DNA from: CAVTWD01 sp963738325
GTDB taxonomy: Bacteria; Actinomycetota; Acidimicrobiia; Acidimicrobiales; Ilumatobacteraceae
Assembly: GCA_963738325.1 (NCBI GenBank)
Contig: CAVTWD010000012.1
Coordinates: forward strand, 1 to 64,000
Length of the DNA stretch: 64,000 nt
Reading direction: 5' to 3'
Part shown: one piece after another, positions 63,768 through 64,000 of the stretch
Numbering within the stretch: position 1 is the stretch's first letter
Layout of the letters: every line of letters starts with the position of its first letter
The notes under the pieces: generated by a model
What the model saw: the letters and a program-made list of their open reading frames with translations, nothing else
The model's database searches: none
What the model was told of the DNA's origin: nothing
Position numbers and translations under genes: made by a program

Positions 63768-64000
63768 CTACGCGAGTCGTCCGACAGTCCCTGTCTCGGG
63801 GCAATTCAGGTCGAGTGTGAAGGTCTCGTACAGGGTGGAGCCAGCCCCGAAGGACTGCTTGAACTGATGGAGGCCTGAGTTGAGCTGGCGTCCCTGGTGC
63901 TCGGTGCTTATCCCGAAGTCGAACCATTCCGCACCCGCTCCGGCGGCGAGACCGACAAGTGATTCGATGAGGAGGTCCATCGCCGCCATCTCACGACCTT
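63768..64000 (-). CDS. FemAB/GNAT-like acyltransferase, C-terminal part only
   Basis: The frame is open to the window edge, so only the last ~77 residues are seen: EMAAMDLLIESLVGLAAGAG, EWFDFGISTEHQGRQLNSGL, HQFKQSFGAGSTLYETFTLD. The F-D-F-G-x-S-T-E and L-x-x-F-K-x-x-F-G-A pattern is the end of the GNAT domain in FemAB-like proteins found in surface-polysaccharide clusters. Runs toward the IS110 element. Substrate unknown. Confidence 0.65.
   Translation of the reverse strand, partial: GREMAAMDLLIESLVGLAAGAGAEWFDFGISTEHQGRQLNSGLHQFKQSFGAGSTLYETFTLDLNCPETGTVGRLA

Noticed and set aside
1..64000. tRNA, rRNA or origin of replication
   Set aside because: No GGTTCGAATCC-type T-arm with cloverleaf, no rRNA-like text and no DnaA-box cluster was seen on either strand by eye.

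Overview
The window is high-GC bacterial DNA that looks chromosomal and actinobacterial. Pointers are two maleylpyruvate-isomerase-like (mycothiol-type) proteins, WXG100-like and PASTA-kinase genes, the block iscS-mnmA-MetE-like-ligA also known from mycobacteria, a MurA with Asp in place of the catalytic Cys, and frequent GTG starts with 1-4 base overlaps. Separate b and b' ATP synthase subunits and the general gene set suggest class Acidimicrobiia; that placement is an inference. Many housekeeping genes carry one or more frameshifts, densest in the first 4 kb and in the last 1.5 kb, so most are probably sequence errors; I give each such gene its whole span.

Layout. 1-3.35 kb: broken nfuA, a maleylpyruvate-isomerase-like gene, an SDR and a CDF metal transporter. 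3.37-7.46 kb: a TPP riboswitch followed by thiN-thiB-thiP-thiQ (thiamine import and pyrophosphorylation). 7.5-10.3 kb: a GNAT gene, a pair of inverted palindromes, and a WXG100-like gene overlapping a 607-residue unknown protein. 11.0-13.1 kb: zwf-pgl. 13.1-20.7 kb: membrane and envelope proteins, an SDR and a PknB-type kinase. 20.8-27.2 kb: ligA, a MetE-like gene, mnmA and iscS. 28-35 kb: galT and glycogen metabolism (glgB divergent from a glgA-like gene, then glgP). 34.9-40.5 kb: enoyl-CoA hydratase, meaB, a NifU-domain gene, a lipoprotein, murA and an MFS transporter. 40.4-45.6 kb: hydrolase, J-domain protein, an IS5-type insertion, a zinc-ribbon protein and an S9 peptidase. 45.6-47.0 kb: two tiny ORFs with strong ribosome binding sites, then glpX. 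47.2-55.7 kb: the F-type ATP synthase operon on the minus strand (atpZ-like, atpI-like, atpB, E, F', F, H, A, G, D, C), with a tandem-repeat array between atpG and atpD. 55.9-57.1 kb: L-2-hydroxyglutarate oxidase. 57.5-64 kb: a less GC-rich stretch with a sulfotransferase, an amino-sugar trio (Gfo/Idh dehydrogenase, DegT aminotransferase, acetyltransferase), a decayed IS110 element and the 3' end of a FemAB-like gene, probably a surface-glycan island.

The most interesting unexplained material is non-coding. One dispersed two-hairpin element occurs three times, each copy directly behind a stop codon, with compensatory changes in its second stem. A second 52-base palindromic element also occurs three times. 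A 62/62/81/81-base repeat array lies inside the ATP synthase operon. A pair of loopless palindromes stands in front of the WXG-like gene pair. None of these is explained by the encoded proteins.
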